DNA of 64,000 bases from Phaeobacter sp. 22II1-1F12B (GCF_002210165.1 NZ_AQQP01000012.1:62001-126000), one strand, 5' to 3'; numbered from the stretch's first letter, positions 18,297 through 28,224 are shown. Program-made: numbers and translations. Notes: generated from the sequence alone by a model not told the origin.

Positions 18297-19808
18297 ATGT
18301 GGGGGGTAAACAAGCCACCGGATTCGGAGCTGCCCTTGTCCCAGCCGCACATGCCCCCCGCCCACCCCTTTGACGATGACAAGCTCAGGGAAGAATGCGG
18401 GATATTCGGCGTCATCGGTGTCAACGACGCCGCCAACTTCGTCGCTCTCGGTCTCCACGCCCTGCAACACCGTGGTCAGGAGGCGGGTGGCATCGTCGTC
18501 CACCACCCCGAGCACGGGTTCAATTCGGCCCGCCGCTTTGGCTATGTCCGTGACAATTTCACCTCGGCCAGCGTGATGGAAACCCTGCCCGGTCCCATCG
18601 GGATCGGCCACGTGCGCTATTCCACCGCCGGCAACAAGGGCAACACCGCGATCCGCGACGTACAGCCCTTCTTTGGCGAATTCTCCATGGGCGGCGCGGC
18701 GATTGCCCATAACGGCAATATCACCAATGCCAACACGCTCCGACGCGAACTGATCGAGCGCGGCTCGATTTTCCAGTCCTCCTCAGACAGCGAATGCATC
18801 ATCCACCTGATGGCACGCTCGATGGGGCGTTCGATCCCCGACCGCATGGAAGAAGCGCTGCGCAAGGTCGAGGGCGCCTTCTCGGTTGTCGCCATGACCC
18901 GCACCAAGCTGGTCGGTGTGCGTGACCCGCTGGGCGTGCGCCCGCTGGTGCTTGGCAAGCTCGGCGATGGTTGGGTACTCAGCTCGGAAACCTGCGCGCT
19001 CGACATCATCGGTGCCGAATTCCTGCGCGAAATTGAACCGGGCGAGATGGTCGTGATCAGCGAAAAGGACGGGGTGCAAAGCCATTTCCCCTTCCGCCCG
19101 CGCAAATCGCGTTTCTGCATCTTTGAACATGTCTATTTCTCGCGCCCCGACAGCGTTCTGGGCGGTCGTTCCGTTTATGAAACGCGCGAGGCGATTGGCC
19201 GCGAACTGGCCAAGGAAGCGCCGGTCGAGGCGGATCTGGTCTGCCCGGTCCCCGACAGCGGCACCCCCGCGGCCATCGGCTACAGCCTGCAATCGGGCAT
19301 TCCTTACGCGATGGGCATTATCCGCAACCAGTACATGGGGCGGACCTTCATCGAACCCTCCGAGCAGATCCGCAACATGGGCGTAAGGCTCAAGCTGAAC
19401 GTGAACCGCGCCCTGATCCGCGACAAGCGGGTGATCCTCGTGGATGACTCGGTGGTACGCGGCACGACCTCGCGCAAGATCAAGGAGATGATCCTCGATG
19501 CCGGCGCCAAAGAGGTGCACTTCCGCATCGCCTCCCCGCCGACCGCCTGGCCCTGTTTCTACGGCGTCGACACGCCGCAGCGCGAAAAGCTCCTTGCCGC
19601 CACGATGAGCGAAGAGGAAATGCGCGAGCATCTGCAGGTCGACAGCCTTGCCTTCATCTCGCTCGACGGGCTCTACCGCGCGGTCGGCGAGGCCAATGGC
19701 CGCGACCCAAAACAGCCCCAGTACTGCGACGCCTGCTTCTCGGGCGAATACCCGGTTCGTCCGGCAGATATGCTGGAGCAGGGTTTCCAGATGAAAGCGG
19801 CCGAATAA
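18297..19808 (+). CDS. purF: Amidophosphoribosyltransferase
   Basis: First committed step of purine synthesis: PRPP plus glutamine to phosphoribosylamine. 503 residues as drawn. The glutaminase Cys lies in EECGIFGVIG, so the N-terminal ~25 residues are probably a propeptide removed on maturation. Glutamine-site motifs ALQHRGQEAGG and HVRYSTAG, and the PRPP loop VILVDDSVVRGTT, are present. ATG 18297 was chosen for its GGAAAGAG site; ATG 18270 or 18351 and TTG 18336 are also in frame, and all lie before the catalytic Cys. Confidence 0.95.
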   Translation: MWGVNKPPDSELPLSQPHMPPAHPFDDDKLREECGIFGVIGVNDAANFVALGLHALQHRGQEAGGIVVHHPEHGFNSARRFGYVRDNFTSASVMETLPGPIGIGHVRYSTAGNKGNTAIRDVQPFFGEFSMGGAAIAHNGNITNANTLRRELIERGSIFQSSSDSECIIHLMARSMGRSIPDRMEEALRKVEGAFSVVAMTRTKLVGVRDPLGVRPLVLGKLGDGWVLSSETCALDIIGAEFLREIEPGEMVVISEKDGVQSHFPFRPRKSRFCIFEHVYFSRPDSVLGGRSVYETREAIGRELAKEAPVEADLVCPVPDSGTPAAIGYSLQSGIPYAMGIIRNQYMGRTFIEPSEQIRNMGVRLKLNVNRALIRDKRVILVDDSVVRGTTSRKIKEMILDAGAKEVHFRIASPPTAWPCFYGVDTPQREKLLAATMSEEEMREHLQVDSLAFISLDGLYRAVGEANGRDPKQPQYCDACFSGEYPVRPADMLEQGFQMKAAE

Positions 19809-19884
19809 CCGGCCCTTAGAAAATGCTCGTCACCGCAAGACCGACGGTGCCGGCGACCCACTCAACTTGACGGTCAAATAGCAT

Positions 19885-19903
19885 CCCCGCGTCCTGCGCG
19901 GGG
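19885..19903. terminator. Hairpin between convergent purF and small membrane protein
   Basis: Perfect 7-bp stem CCCCGCG / CGCGGGG with loop TCCTG, between the two convergent stop codons. Only a weak T-rich run follows on either strand, so it may work as a bidirectional transcript end. Confidence 0.4.
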
Positions 19904-19951
19904 TTATGTCGGCTTGAACACCGCTACGGCACCTACAGAACAGCCCATTCG

Positions 19952-20206
19952 TCAGGTTCTTCTGTCGTCTTCCTCTTTCCCGGCGCTGCGCTCATTGTAG
20001 TCACTGGGATCGAAATCTTCGATGTCATAGGCCTCTTCGTCTTCCGCAATCCCGGTGACATGGGTCGTGCCGGTCTCTTCGTCGTAGACAAGACCGTAAT
20101 TGGCGCGGCCGTCGGCCTTATAGCGCCGAAACTCGTGGATCCCGGCATAGACAAAGGCCGCGGCGAATGGCGTGATGATAAGGGCGGCGATTGTTTGAGC
20201 TTCCAT
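19952..20206 (-). CDS. Small membrane-anchored protein of unknown function
   Basis: An 84-residue protein with one N-terminal transmembrane helix (TIAALIITPFAAAFVYAGIH) and a strongly acidic cytoplasmic or periplasmic tail rich in Asp/Glu. The ATG at 20206 follows an excellent AGAAGGAGA ribosome site. A longer frame exists upstream, but its residues look like non-coding sequence. Convergent with purF. I do not recognise the family. Confidence 0.7.
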   Translation of the reverse strand: MEAQTIAALIITPFAAAFVYAGIHEFRRYKADGRANYGLVYDEETGTTHVTGIAEDEEAYDIEDFDPSDYNERSAGKEEDDRRT

Positions 20207-20566
20207 GGAAGTCTCCTTCTGCCTGTTCGGTCGACGTCTTTCGGGGCACCGTATCTCCGGGCTCAACCGGGCCAGTCCCATCCTGCGTCGCTGTGTATAT
20301 GAGTAAAAGCTGGCTCATACCTCTGATTTGTCAATCTGCGCGTAGATTCCAGCGGCCAAGGCCCATCCAATCAAGTGAAAAAGGGCTTGCATGATCAGAG
20401 TGGCGGAGGATTGCGGATAGATGATGTCGGAGGTGGCGAACAGATCCCATCTGTGCTTCTCGTTCTTTCCAGCGCAGCGAATGACCGCTTCGAGCCCATT
20501 GTGACTGATGCTGCGCTTTGCTCTAATGACCGTTAGGGTGGGTAAAACAATAACGCACCTAAGGAC
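20207..20566. other. AT-richer intergenic region, no gene seen
   Basis: About 360 bases between divergent small genes. Frames are short and broken. The segment near 20450-20520 (CTTTCCAGCGCAGCGAATGACCG) looks like decayed or dispersed non-coding sequence. The left end must hold the promoter of the minus-strand small gene and the right end that of the gene at 20567, but no confident promoter box was found. Confidence 0.4.
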
Positions 20567-20983
20567 ATGGTGAACTTGAGTATTGGACGTATTCTTTCTT
20601 TTTGGGCTAGGACAGCACCCAAGACACCCATGCAGCGCATCGGAGCGGTACTGATGGGCGTAAACACAGTTCTATGCACATCCATTATTTTGATGACGAT
20701 TGCCGACGCTTCCGCCAACGCTTGGACAGGCTCGGGGATAGCGGGCAGCGTTGTTGGAATTGGCGTTATTCTATTGCTACTTCCAATTGGTCTAGCGCAT
20801 ATGCTGGCAGCGTTTCTTCCATGTGTATTTGATCCTTGGCGGCGCAAACCGAATGGACGAATTGACGAAGTGAAAGTGTACTTTGCTGACCGCATTAGGG
20901 ATATGTATCTTGTTTTTGGTTGGGTCGCTTTGGTTGGGGCAACTGTGCTTCTAGCTTACCTGTTGTCTCTCCGGTTGCTCTGA
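20567..20983 (+). CDS. Membrane protein of unknown function
   Basis: A 138-residue protein with three predicted transmembrane helices: around residues 24-46 (IGAVLMGVNTVLCTSIILM), 55-80 (GIAGSVVGIGVILLLLPIGL) and 112-136. A charged, cytoplasmic-looking segment (DPWRRKPNGRIDEVKVYF) lies between the last two. Its ribosome site is AAGGA immediately upstream, so GTG at 20570 may be the true start. Codon and base use are AT-richer than the surroundings, which suggests acquisition or relaxed selection. Confidence 0.6.
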   Translation: MVNLSIGRILSFWARTAPKTPMQRIGAVLMGVNTVLCTSIILMTIADASANAWTGSGIAGSVVGIGVILLLLPIGLAHMLAAFLPCVFDPWRRKPNGRIDEVKVYFADRIRDMYLVFGWVALVGATVLLAYLLSLRLL

Positions 20984-21335
20984 CGTGTGGACGATGCGGC
21001 CTCTCGCGCAACCGCAGCGAAATGGCGCTTTGTCCGCATCTCGGACGTTCATCAAATAAAAGACGCGATCATTCCTTCGCAAAATTCAAAATTGAAGCCA
21101 ACTCTCAACTGCCATTGCCAGTCGGCAGCAGCGTTTCATTTTTCACCTCAAGTCAGACCAAATTAGCCCCGGATCGAAAACCAATCGCGACAGACGATAC
21201 CCTACAGATCCCCCTTTCGCCCCCCATAAGCAAGCTTCAGCCGAGCCGGCCGGGATGACGCGGCTTCCCCCTTTAACCCAGGATTAATCTTTGGGAAGAG
21301 GAGCGCGCAAACGACTCTCTCCCTCATAGGTTTCC
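20984..21335. other. Intergenic region with AT-richer, coding-free sequence
   Basis: About 350 bases. The only long frame (starting at 20920) overlaps the preceding gene and lacks coding character. The stretch GCGCAACCGCAGCGAAATGGCGC resembles the degenerate sequence in the other flank of the small membrane gene. AGGATTAATCT near 21284 could belong to a promoter for the next gene. Confidence 0.35.
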
Positions 21336-21584
21336 ATGCCCTCGACATCCGCCCTCGTCGCGCAGACCGCGACCGAGAAGAATGCCCTTCCTTCTGCCGA
21401 TATCACCGTGATCGGGACCCTCACCTCTCCAAAGGGCGATATTGCCCTCCTGCGTACCCGCAACGGGCGCATTCACCGCGTGCAACGGGGGGACACGGTT
21501 TCGGGTCACACGGTTGCCGTCATCACCGAGGGGCAGGTTCACCTCGTGCAGCGCAACATCGCAAAGGTCTACGCGATCCCCTGA
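21336..21584 (+). CDS. Small PilP/GspC-like domain protein (unknown function)
   Basis: An 82-residue protein. After an N-terminal Ala/Thr-rich segment, the pattern VIGTLTSPKGDIALLRTRNGRIHRVQRGDTVSGHTV matches the small beta domain of type IV pilus PilP or type II secretion GspC (IGT, GR, V-x-G-D, V-x-V-I). No signal peptide is evident. It may be a free-standing relative used in pilus or secretion assembly, but no such genes are nearby. Confidence 0.6.
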   Translation: MPSTSALVAQTATEKNALPSADITVIGTLTSPKGDIALLRTRNGRIHRVQRGDTVSGHTVAVITEGQVHLVQRNIAKVYAIP

Positions 21585-21666
21585 TCCGGCCCGTTGCGGC
21601 ACTGGCGGGGCGAAACCGGCGCGGCAGGTCTTGACCTCGCCGGAAATCGCGCCCAAACCCGCGCGC

Positions 21667-22308
21667 ATGACAAAAACAGCCCTGATCACCGGTGCCTCGC
21701 GCGGGCTTGGCGCCGCCCTTGCCGAGGCGCTCGCCCCGACCCATCACATCATCGCCGTGGCGCGCACCACCGGCGCGCTCGAAGAGCTGGATGACCGCAT
21801 CAAGGCGAAAGGCGGCAGCGCCACGCTGGCACCGATGGACATCACCGTGCCTGACGCGATGGCGACGCTTTGCCGGGGCATTCACGACCGGTGGGGCACG
21901 CTCGATCTCTGGCTGCATACGGCGATCCACGCGGCGCCGCTGTCGCCTGCGCATTTCACCGATACCCGCGACTGGGAGAAATCCATTGCCGTGAACGCGA
22001 CCGCGACCTCGGTGCTGATCCCCTATATCACGCCGCTCCTGAGCCCCGAGAGTCAGGCGGTGTTCTTTGACGACCCCCGCGCGGGCGAGAAGTTCTTTGC
22101 CACCTATGGCGCGACCAAGGCGGCGCAGATCGCGATGGCGAAAAGCTGGCAGGCCGAAACCGTCAAGACCGGGCCGCGCATCCATATCCTGACCCCTGCG
22201 CCGATGCCCACTGCCACGCGCGCGCGCTTCTTTCCCGGTGAAGATCGCGATGCGCTTGCCAACCCGGCAGACGAGGCCGCGCGGCTGCTTGGCGAACTGA
22301 GTCTCTGA
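21667..22308 (+). CDS. Short-chain dehydrogenase/reductase-like protein
   Basis: A 213-residue Rossmann-fold protein. The N-terminal cofactor motif TGASRGLG is intact and the YxxxK pair is present in TYGATKAAQ. The catalytic Ser expected about 13 residues before that Tyr is absent ([14 protein letters not shown]), and the usual NAG motif is replaced by HTA. It may therefore bind NAD(P) without normal dehydrogenase activity. Upstream readings beyond ATG 21667 lack coding character. It ends 103 bases before surE. Confidence 0.83.
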   Translation: MTKTALITGASRGLGAALAEALAPTHHIIAVARTTGALEELDDRIKAKGGSATLAPMDITVPDAMATLCRGIHDRWGTLDLWLHTAIHAAPLSPAHFTDTRDWEKSIAVNATATSVLIPYITPLLSPESQAVFFDDPRAGEKFFATYGATKAAQIAMAKSWQAETVKTGPRIHILTPAPMPTATRARFFPGEDRDALANPADEAARLLGELSL

Positions 22309-22411
22309 CGACACGTCGCTTGCGAAACAAGGGCCGCGCCCACCTGTCGCGCGGCTCTTTACTTGCTCCGCCATGCCCGCTCGCCTATCAAGGCGCGAAA
22401 AGGGGCAGGCC

Positions 22412-23194
22412 ATGCGAATTCTCATCACCAATGACGACGGTATTCAGGCGCGCGGGCTGAAAGCGCTCGACAAGATCGCGCATGAACTGGCCGGGCCGGA
22501 TGGCGAAGTCTGGACCGTGGCTCCCGCGTTTGAGCAATCCGGCGTGGCCCATTGCATCAGCTATACGCACCCCATGCTGCTCGCCAAGATGGACGAGCGT
22601 CGATTTACCACCGAAGGTTCGCCCGCCGACTGCGTGCTGGCCGCGCTTCACGAGGTTATGATCGACACGCCTCCGGATCTTGTTCTTTCGGGCGTGAACC
22701 GGGGCAACAACTCGGCCGAGAACGCGCTTTATTCCGGCACGCTGGGCGGCGCGATGGAGGCCGCGCTACAGGGGCTGCCCGCGATTGCACTGTCGCAATA
22801 CCTTGGTCCCAAGATTTTCGAGGCCGAGAACATGTTCGAAGCGGCCGAGCAGCACGGCGCCGAGGTGATCCGCAAGATCCTCGCCAACACGCCCTGCACC
22901 GGCGAAGATTACCGGCTGTTCTACAACGTGAATTTCCCGCCCGTCGCCGGGGCCGATGTCAAGGGCATCCGCGCCACCACGCAAGGCTTCCGTCCCGACA
23001 CCACCTTTTCGGTCGAGCCGCATAACTCCCCTTCGGGCAAGCGGTTTCTCTGGATCAAAGGCAGCCAGCAACACGTCAATACGGCGCCCGGCAGCGATGC
23101 GCAGGCAAATCTCGATGGCTATATCTCGGTCACCCCGATGCGCGCGGATCTCACGGCCCATGACGCGCTCGATGCGCTGAAAGCGATTGAATGA
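22412..23194 (+). CDS. surE: 5'/3'-nucleotidase SurE
   Basis: Metal-dependent nucleoside monophosphatase used in stationary-phase survival. 260 residues. The metal-binding Asp8-Asp9 lies in the N-terminal ILITNDDGI, and other ligands are in EQSG and [22 protein letters not shown] 22412 follows AGGGGCAGG. Its TGA overlaps the start of pcm (ATGA), the conserved surE-pcm pairing. Confidence 0.96.
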   Translation: MRILITNDDGIQARGLKALDKIAHELAGPDGEVWTVAPAFEQSGVAHCISYTHPMLLAKMDERRFTTEGSPADCVLAALHEVMIDTPPDLVLSGVNRGNNSAENALYSGTLGGAMEAALQGLPAIALSQYLGPKIFEAENMFEAAEQHGAEVIRKILANTPCTGEDYRLFYNVNFPPVAGADVKGIRATTQGFRPDTTFSVEPHNSPSGKRFLWIKGSQQHVNTAPGSDAQANLDGYISVTPMRADLTAHDALDALKAIE

Positions 23195-23841
23195 GCGGCA
23201 CCGACCCGGAAACCAAGATGCAGTTTCTCTATGCCCTGCGCTCGCGCGGGGTCACGGACAAACGCGTGCTGAACGCGATGGAAACCATCGATCGGGGCAT
23301 GTTCATCACCGGGCTTTTCGCCGAACGCGCCTATGAGGATACGCCGCTGCCCATCGCCTGCGGCCAGACGATTTCGCAGCCCTCGGTCGTGGGGCTGATG
23401 ACGCAGGCGCTGCAGATCAATCCGCGCGACAAGGTGCTCGAGGTCGGGACCGGCTCGGGCTATCAGGCGGCGATCCTGTCGCGCCTCGCCCGCCGGGTCT
23501 ATACGGTCGACCGCCACGCCCGCCTTGTGCGAGAGGCGAACGAGGTTTTCTCGCAGCTCGGCTTTGTGAATATCACCGCGATGACGGCGGATGGCTCGCA
23601 CGGATTGCCCGATCAGGCCCCGTTTGACCGGATTCTGGTCACCGCCGCCGCCGAAGACCCGCCCGGACCGCTCTTGGCTCAGCTCAAGATCGGGGGTATC
23701 ATGGTCGTACCGGTCGGCCAGTCCGACGCGGTACAGACGCTGATCCGGGTCCGTCGCGGCGAAGACGGGTTCGATTACGACGAAATTCGCCCCGTCCGCT
23801 TCGTCCCCCTCCTTGAAGGTCTGGGCAAGGACGGTACATAA
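23191..23841 (+). CDS. pcm: Protein-L-isoaspartate O-methyltransferase
   Basis: Repairs L-isoaspartyl residues in aged proteins using S-adenosylmethionine. 216 residues. The family motif [15 protein letters not shown] is followed by the SAM-binding [18 protein letters not shown]. Coupled to surE by a four-base overlap and followed 75 bases later by an nlpD-like gene, the order seen in many proteobacteria (surE-pcm-nlpD). Confidence 0.96.
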   Translation: MSGTDPETKMQFLYALRSRGVTDKRVLNAMETIDRGMFITGLFAERAYEDTPLPIACGQTISQPSVVGLMTQALQINPRDKVLEVGTGSGYQAAILSRLARRVYTVDRHARLVREANEVFSQLGFVNITAMTADGSHGLPDQAPFDRILVTAAAEDPPGPLLAQLKIGGIMVVPVGQSDAVQTLIRVRRGEDGFDYDEIRPVRFVPLLEGLGKDGT

Positions 23842-23916
23842 GCGGTACACGAGACCAAATGCATATGTGCTGCGACCTCCCGGCGAAACAGGGGGGCGCA
23901 TGTTGAGGAAGCCGAG

Positions 23917-25095
23917 ATGACCAAGTCCACAGGACGCCCTTCATTCCGAATTCTGACCGCCGTTTCCCTGCTTGCCCTGCTCGCAGCCTGCGACGAGCCG
24001 CTCGATTTCGACATGCGTGGCAAGATCGGTGCGTTTTCGACGGCCCCGGCGGCGCAGTCGGCAACCGGCACCCGCCCCGCCGCGGACAATCGCGGCGTGA
24101 TCTCCTACCCGAATTACCAGGTGGCCGTCGCCCGCCGCGGCGACACGGTGACCGCCGTGGCCAACCGGGTCGGCCTGCCCGCCTCGGAGCTGGCCCGCTA
24201 CAATGGCCTGACGCCCGGCGATACCCTGCGCGATGGCGAGGTTCTTGCCCTGCCGACCCGCGTCGCCGAACCCTCGGCCGCGACCGGCGTGGATATCGCC
24301 AGCCTTGCCGGGAGCGCCATCGACGCCTCACCCAGCACTAGCAACTCGGTTCAGACCACCGCTCTGCCCCCGGCTGCCGCGACCAAGCCCGCACAGGTGC
24401 AGACCGCCGAGCCGGTGCGCCACCGCGTGGCACGCGGTGAAACCGCCTATACCATCGCGCGGCTATACAACGTACCGGTCAAGTCGCTGGGCGAATGGAA
24501 CGGGCTTGGCTCCGATTTCTCGATCCGCGAAGGTCAGTACCTGATGATCCCCGTGGCCGGTGCCGCCGCGCCGAAACCCGCGCCGATCGTCGCCGATGCG
24601 ACGGTAACCGAACCGGGCGAAGGCAGCCCGACACCGCTGCCCCCCAGCTCGGCCAAACCGCTGCCGGCTGAAAAGGTCGCGCCGCGCACCGAAGAGGTGG
24701 CCCAGACCGTCACCATCGACAAGCCGACCAAAAACCCCGCGTCAAATGCAGCGATGGGCATGCCGGTGCAGGGCAAGATCATCCGCACCTATTCCAAGGG
24801 CAAGAACGAAGGCATCGACATTGCGGCCAGCCCTGGCTCGCCCGTCAATGCCGCCGCCGATGGCAGCGTCGCCGCGATCACCTCAAGCGCCGATCAGGTG
24901 CCTATCGTGGTGGTACGCCACCCCGACAACCTGCTGACCGTCTATGCCAATGTCGAAGGCATCAAGGTCAAAAAGGGCGATACGGTCAAACGCGGCCAGC
25001 AGCTGGCCGAGCTGCGCAGCGGCGACAATGCCTATGTGCATTTCGAAGTCCGCAACGGGTTCGACAGCGTCAACCCGCAGCCCTACCTCGAATAA
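23917..25095 (+). CDS. NlpD-like lipoprotein (LysM plus degenerate M23 domain)
   Basis: A 392-residue outer-membrane lipoprotein. The signal peptide ends in the lipobox LLAAC. Two LysM repeats follow (about 65-110 and 165-210) and then a C-terminal M23 domain (about 285-390). The metal ligands are missing: the HxxxD position reads NEGIDIAA and HxH reads YVHFEV. It should thus activate a cell-wall amidase during division, as E. coli NlpD does for AmiC, rather than cut peptidoglycan itself. Position after surE-pcm supports this. Confidence 0.9.
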   Translation: MTKSTGRPSFRILTAVSLLALLAACDEPLDFDMRGKIGAFSTAPAAQSATGTRPAADNRGVISYPNYQVAVARRGDTVTAVANRVGLPASELARYNGLTPGDTLRDGEVLALPTRVAEPSAATGVDIASLAGSAIDASPSTSNSVQTTALPPAAATKPAQVQTAEPVRHRVARGETAYTIARLYNVPVKSLGEWNGLGSDFSIREGQYLMIPVAGAAAPKPAPIVADATVTEPGEGSPTPLPPSSAKPLPAEKVAPRTEEVAQTVTIDKPTKNPASNAAMGMPVQGKIIRTYSKGKNEGIDIAASPGSPVNAAADGSVAAITSSADQVPIVVVRHPDNLLTVYANVEGIKVKKGDTVKRGQQLAELRSGDNAYVHFEVRNGFDSVNPQPYLE

Positions 25096-25112
25096 GGCCC
25101 CGGCGGGCGCTT

Positions 25113-25568
25113 TCAGCCCGCCTGGGCATACTCCGCAACCAGCGACTTGAACTGATCCCTCGGCGGGAACCCCTCAAAGCTGTACTTGGCCGGGGTCTCG
25201 GCCCACGCCAGCTTTTCCTTGGTCACCGTTTCGATAAAGGGTGTGAACCACGACATGTCGTCCAGCATCGTCGGATGCACGTTGACGAAGACATCGTTCC
25301 CCGCGATCCGCGTGAACATCCACGCCTTGCAGTCAGGACAGCACATATGGCTCAGCGCGTCGCTGGGCGCCCCGCCGACAACCGGCTCTCCGTCGATAAC
25401 CTCAAAGGCCCCGACCGGGAACATGGCGGTCAGGGAATAGGCGCTCGCGGCCATTTTCTGACAACCCACGCAGTGGCAGGCCGCCGTCATCATCGGCTTG
25501 GCCGTGACCCTGATCCTCACCTTGCCGCAGCGGCAGGAACCTTCCATCGGTAGTGACATTTCCGGCAT
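25113..25568 (-). CDS. GFA family (glutathione-dependent formaldehyde-activating enzyme-like) protein
   Basis: A 151-residue cytoplasmic protein. Zn-binding cysteines are visible in GSCRCGKVR, CHCVGCQK and MCCPDCKAW, the pattern of the GFA/CENP-V fold. The true role of this family varies and formaldehyde activation is not assured. ATG 25568 follows GGAGGAGGGGAG. It is convergent with the nlpD-like gene and starts 26 bases after the DUF815 gene's end. Confidence 0.88.
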   Translation of the reverse strand: MPEMSLPMEGSCRCGKVRIRVTAKPMMTAACHCVGCQKMAASAYSLTAMFPVGAFEVIDGEPVVGGAPSDALSHMCCPDCKAWMFTRIAGNDVFVNVHPTMLDDMSWFTPFIETVTKEKLAWAETPAKYSFEGFPPRDQFKSLVAEYAQAG

Positions 25569-25594
25569 TGCGCTCCCCTCCTCCGGTTTCGCCT

Positions 25595-26437
25595 TTACCC
25601 GATACGTACCCCGTGACGCCCCGCGAGGTCGACAAAGAACTGCCATGCCACCCGGCCCGAGCGTGATCCGCGCGTGGCCTGCCATTCAATCGCTTCGGCG
25701 CGCAGCTCATCCGGGGCTACGTCGACGCCATGCGCCGCGCAGTACCGGTCGAGCATCGCAAGGTATTCGTCCTGCGAACAGGGATGGAAGCCCAACCACA
25801 GCCCGAAGCGGTCGGAAAGCGAAACCTTTTCCTCGACCGCTTCCGACGGGCTGATCGCGCTGGAGCGTTCGTTCTCAATCATATCGCGTGGCATCAGGTG
25901 GCGCCGGTTCGACGTAGCATAAAGCACCACGTTATCCGGCCGCCCTTCGATCCCGCCATCCAACACCGCCTTGAGCGACTTGTAATGTTCGTCATCATGG
26001 CTGAACGACAGGTCATCGCAGAACAGCACGAACCGTTGCGGCGCTTCCCTCAGATGCGTCAGCAGACGCCCGACCGACGGCAGGTCTTCGCGCTGCAGCT
26101 CGACCAGTTTAAGATCCGGGTTCTCCGCGCAAACTTCGGCATGTATCGCTTTGACAAGGCTCGACTTTCCCATGCCCCGCGCGCCCCAAAGCAACGCGTT
26201 GTTGGCCGCGAACCCCTGGGCAAACCGACGCGTGTTGTCCAGCAGCGTGTCGCGCGACCGGTCGATCCCGACCAGCAGGTCCAGCCCCACCCGGTTGACC
26301 ACCGGCACCGGCACCAGCCGCTCGGGGTCCACATGCCACACGAAAGCAGGCGCAAGGGAGAAATCCGGTGTCGGCAGCGGCGCCGGAGACATCCTCTCAA
26401 GCGCCGCCGCAATTCTCGTCAGTTGTACTTCACTCAC
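25595..26437 (-). CDS. DUF815 AAA-type ATPase
   Basis: A 280-residue ATPase. Walker A is [11 protein letters not shown], Walker B is [10 protein letters not shown], and the [14 protein letters not shown] stretch is characteristic of DUF815. Function is not established. It starts with GTG overlapping the tatC stop (GTGA), so it belongs to the tat operon, a common arrangement in Rhodobacteraceae. Confidence 0.9.
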   Translation of the reverse strand: MSEVQLTRIAAALERMSPAPLPTPDFSLAPAFVWHVDPERLVPVPVVNRVGLDLLVGIDRSRDTLLDNTRRFAQGFAANNALLWGARGMGKSSLVKAIHAEVCAENPDLKLVELQREDLPSVGRLLTHLREAPQRFVLFCDDLSFSHDDEHYKSLKAVLDGGIEGRPDNVVLYATSNRRHLMPRDMIENERSSAISPSEAVEEKVSLSDRFGLWLGFHPCSQDEYLAMLDRYCAAHGVDVAPDELRAEAIEWQATRGSRSGRVAWQFFVDLAGRHGVRIG

Positions 26438-27336
26438 TTGCCATCTTCCCGCTCTTCATCGAATTCAGCGGCAAGCGGATCGTCGAAGTCTTCTTCGTCG
26501 TCGTAATAGCCCTGCGCCCGCAGCTCTTCTTCGCGCTTGGTCTCGACCCGGCGCACAAGGAAGATCGAAATCTCGTAAAGCCCGTAGACCACGACAAACA
26601 GGATGACCTGCGTGATCACGTCCGGCGGCGTTACCAGCGCGGCCAGCACGAGGATCGCCACCACCGCGTATTTGCGTACACCCTTAAGCCCGTCCGCACT
26701 AACCAGCCCCGCCTTGCCCATCAGGGTCAGCAAAACCGGCAGCTGGAAACACAGGCCAAAGGCTACGATGAACTTCACGGTCAGGTTCAGGTATTCCTGA
26801 GCGGAACCCTGGAACACCACGCTCAGCCCCGGCTGCGCCATCTCGGGCTGCGCCGCAACGGCCTGACCATCCGCGCCAAACTGCTGGAAACCAAGGAAGA
26901 AATCATAGGCCAGCGGCGTCACCACGTAAAAGGCAAAACTCGCCCCCAGCAGGAACATGAACGGCGACGCGATCAGGAAGGGCAGGAAAGCGCCCTTTTC
27001 GGACTTGTACAACCCCGGCGCCACGAACCGCCACATCTGCAGGCCGATATAAGGAAAGGCCAGTATGAACCCACCCAGAAGCGAGATCTTGATCGCGACG
27101 AAAAAGCCTTCCTGCGGACTGATGAAGATCAGGTCGCAATCCTGTCCGCGCGTGGCCAGCACCTCGCAAAGCGGGTTGGTCAGGAAATTGAACAGCGGCG
27201 TCGCCACGGTGAAACAGATCACCATGCCGACGATAAAGGCCACGACCGAATGGATCAGCCGGTTGCGCAATTCCGCAAGGTGTTCGATCAGCGGCGCGGC
27301 GCTGTCGTCGATGTCGTCATTCGCCATCTGGCTCAT
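26434..27336 (-). CDS. tatC: Sec-independent translocase subunit TatC
   Basis: Receptor core of the twin-arginine protein export system. 300 residues and six predicted helices, with the conserved N-terminal [12 protein letters not shown] and [14 protein letters not shown]. The C-terminal extension is long and acidic ([18 protein letters not shown]). It overlaps tatB by four bases and the DUF815 gene by four bases. Confidence 0.97.
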   Translation of the reverse strand: MSQMANDDIDDSAAPLIEHLAELRNRLIHSVVAFIVGMVICFTVATPLFNFLTNPLCEVLATRGQDCDLIFISPQEGFFVAIKISLLGGFILAFPYIGLQMWRFVAPGLYKSEKGAFLPFLIASPFMFLLGASFAFYVVTPLAYDFFLGFQQFGADGQAVAAQPEMAQPGLSVVFQGSAQEYLNLTVKFIVAFGLCFQLPVLLTLMGKAGLVSADGLKGVRKYAVVAILVLAALVTPPDVITQVILFVVVYGLYEISIFLVRRVETKREEELRAQGYYDDEEDFDDPLAAEFDEEREDGK

Positions 27337-27815
27337 TCTTTGGGTCCGGTTGGTTCAGGGCTGGCCGTCTCTGCCGTCAGATCGGCCTCGGCCGCATCCG
27401 CCTGCGCTGCTGCTTCGGCGGCTTCGCGCGACTTGCGCTCGGCCGCGGCCCGCGCGGTGGCTGCCTTGATCTTCTTGGCGTTCTCATCCCGGTCTGCGGC
27501 CAGCTTGCCGGTCTCGCTCCCGGGTTTGTATTTCTTGGAATCGAACCCGCTTGTCAGATCGCGGGTTGCATCCTTGACGCTATCCATCGCGCTCGACATC
27601 GGGTTGGAGGCGGTCTTGAGCCCCTTGGCGATGTCGCGCACGCCGGATTCATCCGCCGCATCCTCCATCGCCCGCGAGAACTCCCGCGCCATGCCCTTGG
27701 CCTTGCCGACAAAGCGGCCGACGTTGCGGAACAGCACCGGCAAATCCTTGGGTCCCACCACGATCAGCGCCACAACGCCGATCAGCAGGAGCTCCGTCCA
27801 ACCCAGATCGAACAT
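27333..27815 (-). CDS. tatB: Sec-independent translocase subunit TatB
   Basis: Partner of TatC in recognising twin-arginine signal peptides. 160 residues. The single N-terminal helix is followed by [22 protein letters not shown], the conserved TatB hinge and amphipathic helix. The tail is rich in Ala, Glu and Lys. Placed between tatA and tatC. Confidence 0.95.
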   Translation of the reverse strand: MFDLGWTELLLIGVVALIVVGPKDLPVLFRNVGRFVGKAKGMAREFSRAMEDAADESGVRDIAKGLKTASNPMSSAMDSVKDATRDLTSGFDSKKYKPGSETGKLAADRDENAKKIKAATARAAAERKSREAAEAAAQADAAEADLTAETASPEPTGPKE

Positions 27816-27821
27816 GTCAGA

Positions 27822-28040
27822 TCAGACCTTGTCTTTTTCCGCGTCCGTCGGCGTCACGTCCTTGGCCGCCAGTTCATCCTGTTCCTCGATCTCTTTCGAG
27901 CCATCGGAAACGCCCTTCTTGAAGGCGGTGATTCCCTTGCCGACTTCACCCATGAGCGAGCTGATCTTGCCGCGCCCGAACAGCACCAGCACCACGACCG
28001 CGATAAGCAGAAGGCCCGGAAGGCCGATATTATTCAACAT
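27822..28040 (-). CDS. tatA: Sec-independent translocase subunit TatA
   Basis: Pore-forming subunit of the Tat system. 72 residues. One helix ([17 protein letters not shown]) leads into the conserved [26 protein letters not shown] 28040 was chosen over an upstream start because AAGGAG lies just before it. First gene of the tatABC-DUF815 operon. Confidence 0.95.
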   Translation of the reverse strand: MLNNIGLPGLLLIAVVVLVLFGRGKISSLMGEVGKGITAFKKGVSDGSKEIEEQDELAAKDVTPTDAEKDKV

Positions 28041-28202
28041 GTTCAACTCCTTGTCAGTTCTCATTCGCCCCGTGCCGCAGATCGCGCAGGGGCGTGTTCG
28101 GCATCTTTTCTAAATCCGCCCCAGCGCCGGGAAAAGCGCAAACCCGACGCGAGGCGCCCCGCCCAAGCCGGTTTTCCCATCGCCTTCCCCTCCCGAAATC
28201 AA

Positions 28203-28224
28203 AACTGACAGGTTTTTGTCAGTT
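28203..28224. promoter_or_regulatory. Perfect palindrome, probable operator of the adjacent regulator
   Basis: AACTGACA-N6-TGTCAGTT, eight-base arms with no mismatch, 40 bases before the start of the YafY-type regulator and 163 bases before tatA on the other strand. Placement and symmetry fit autoregulation by a dimeric repressor. Confidence 0.6.

Noticed and set aside
25102-25122. GGCGGGC / GCCCGCC hairpin between nlpD-like and GFA genes as terminator
   Set aside because: Overlaps the GFA stop codon and lacks a T-tract on either strand; too weak to list.
26368-28113. 581-codon plus-strand frame opposite tatC, tatB and tatA
   Set aside because: Antisense to three well-recognised genes.
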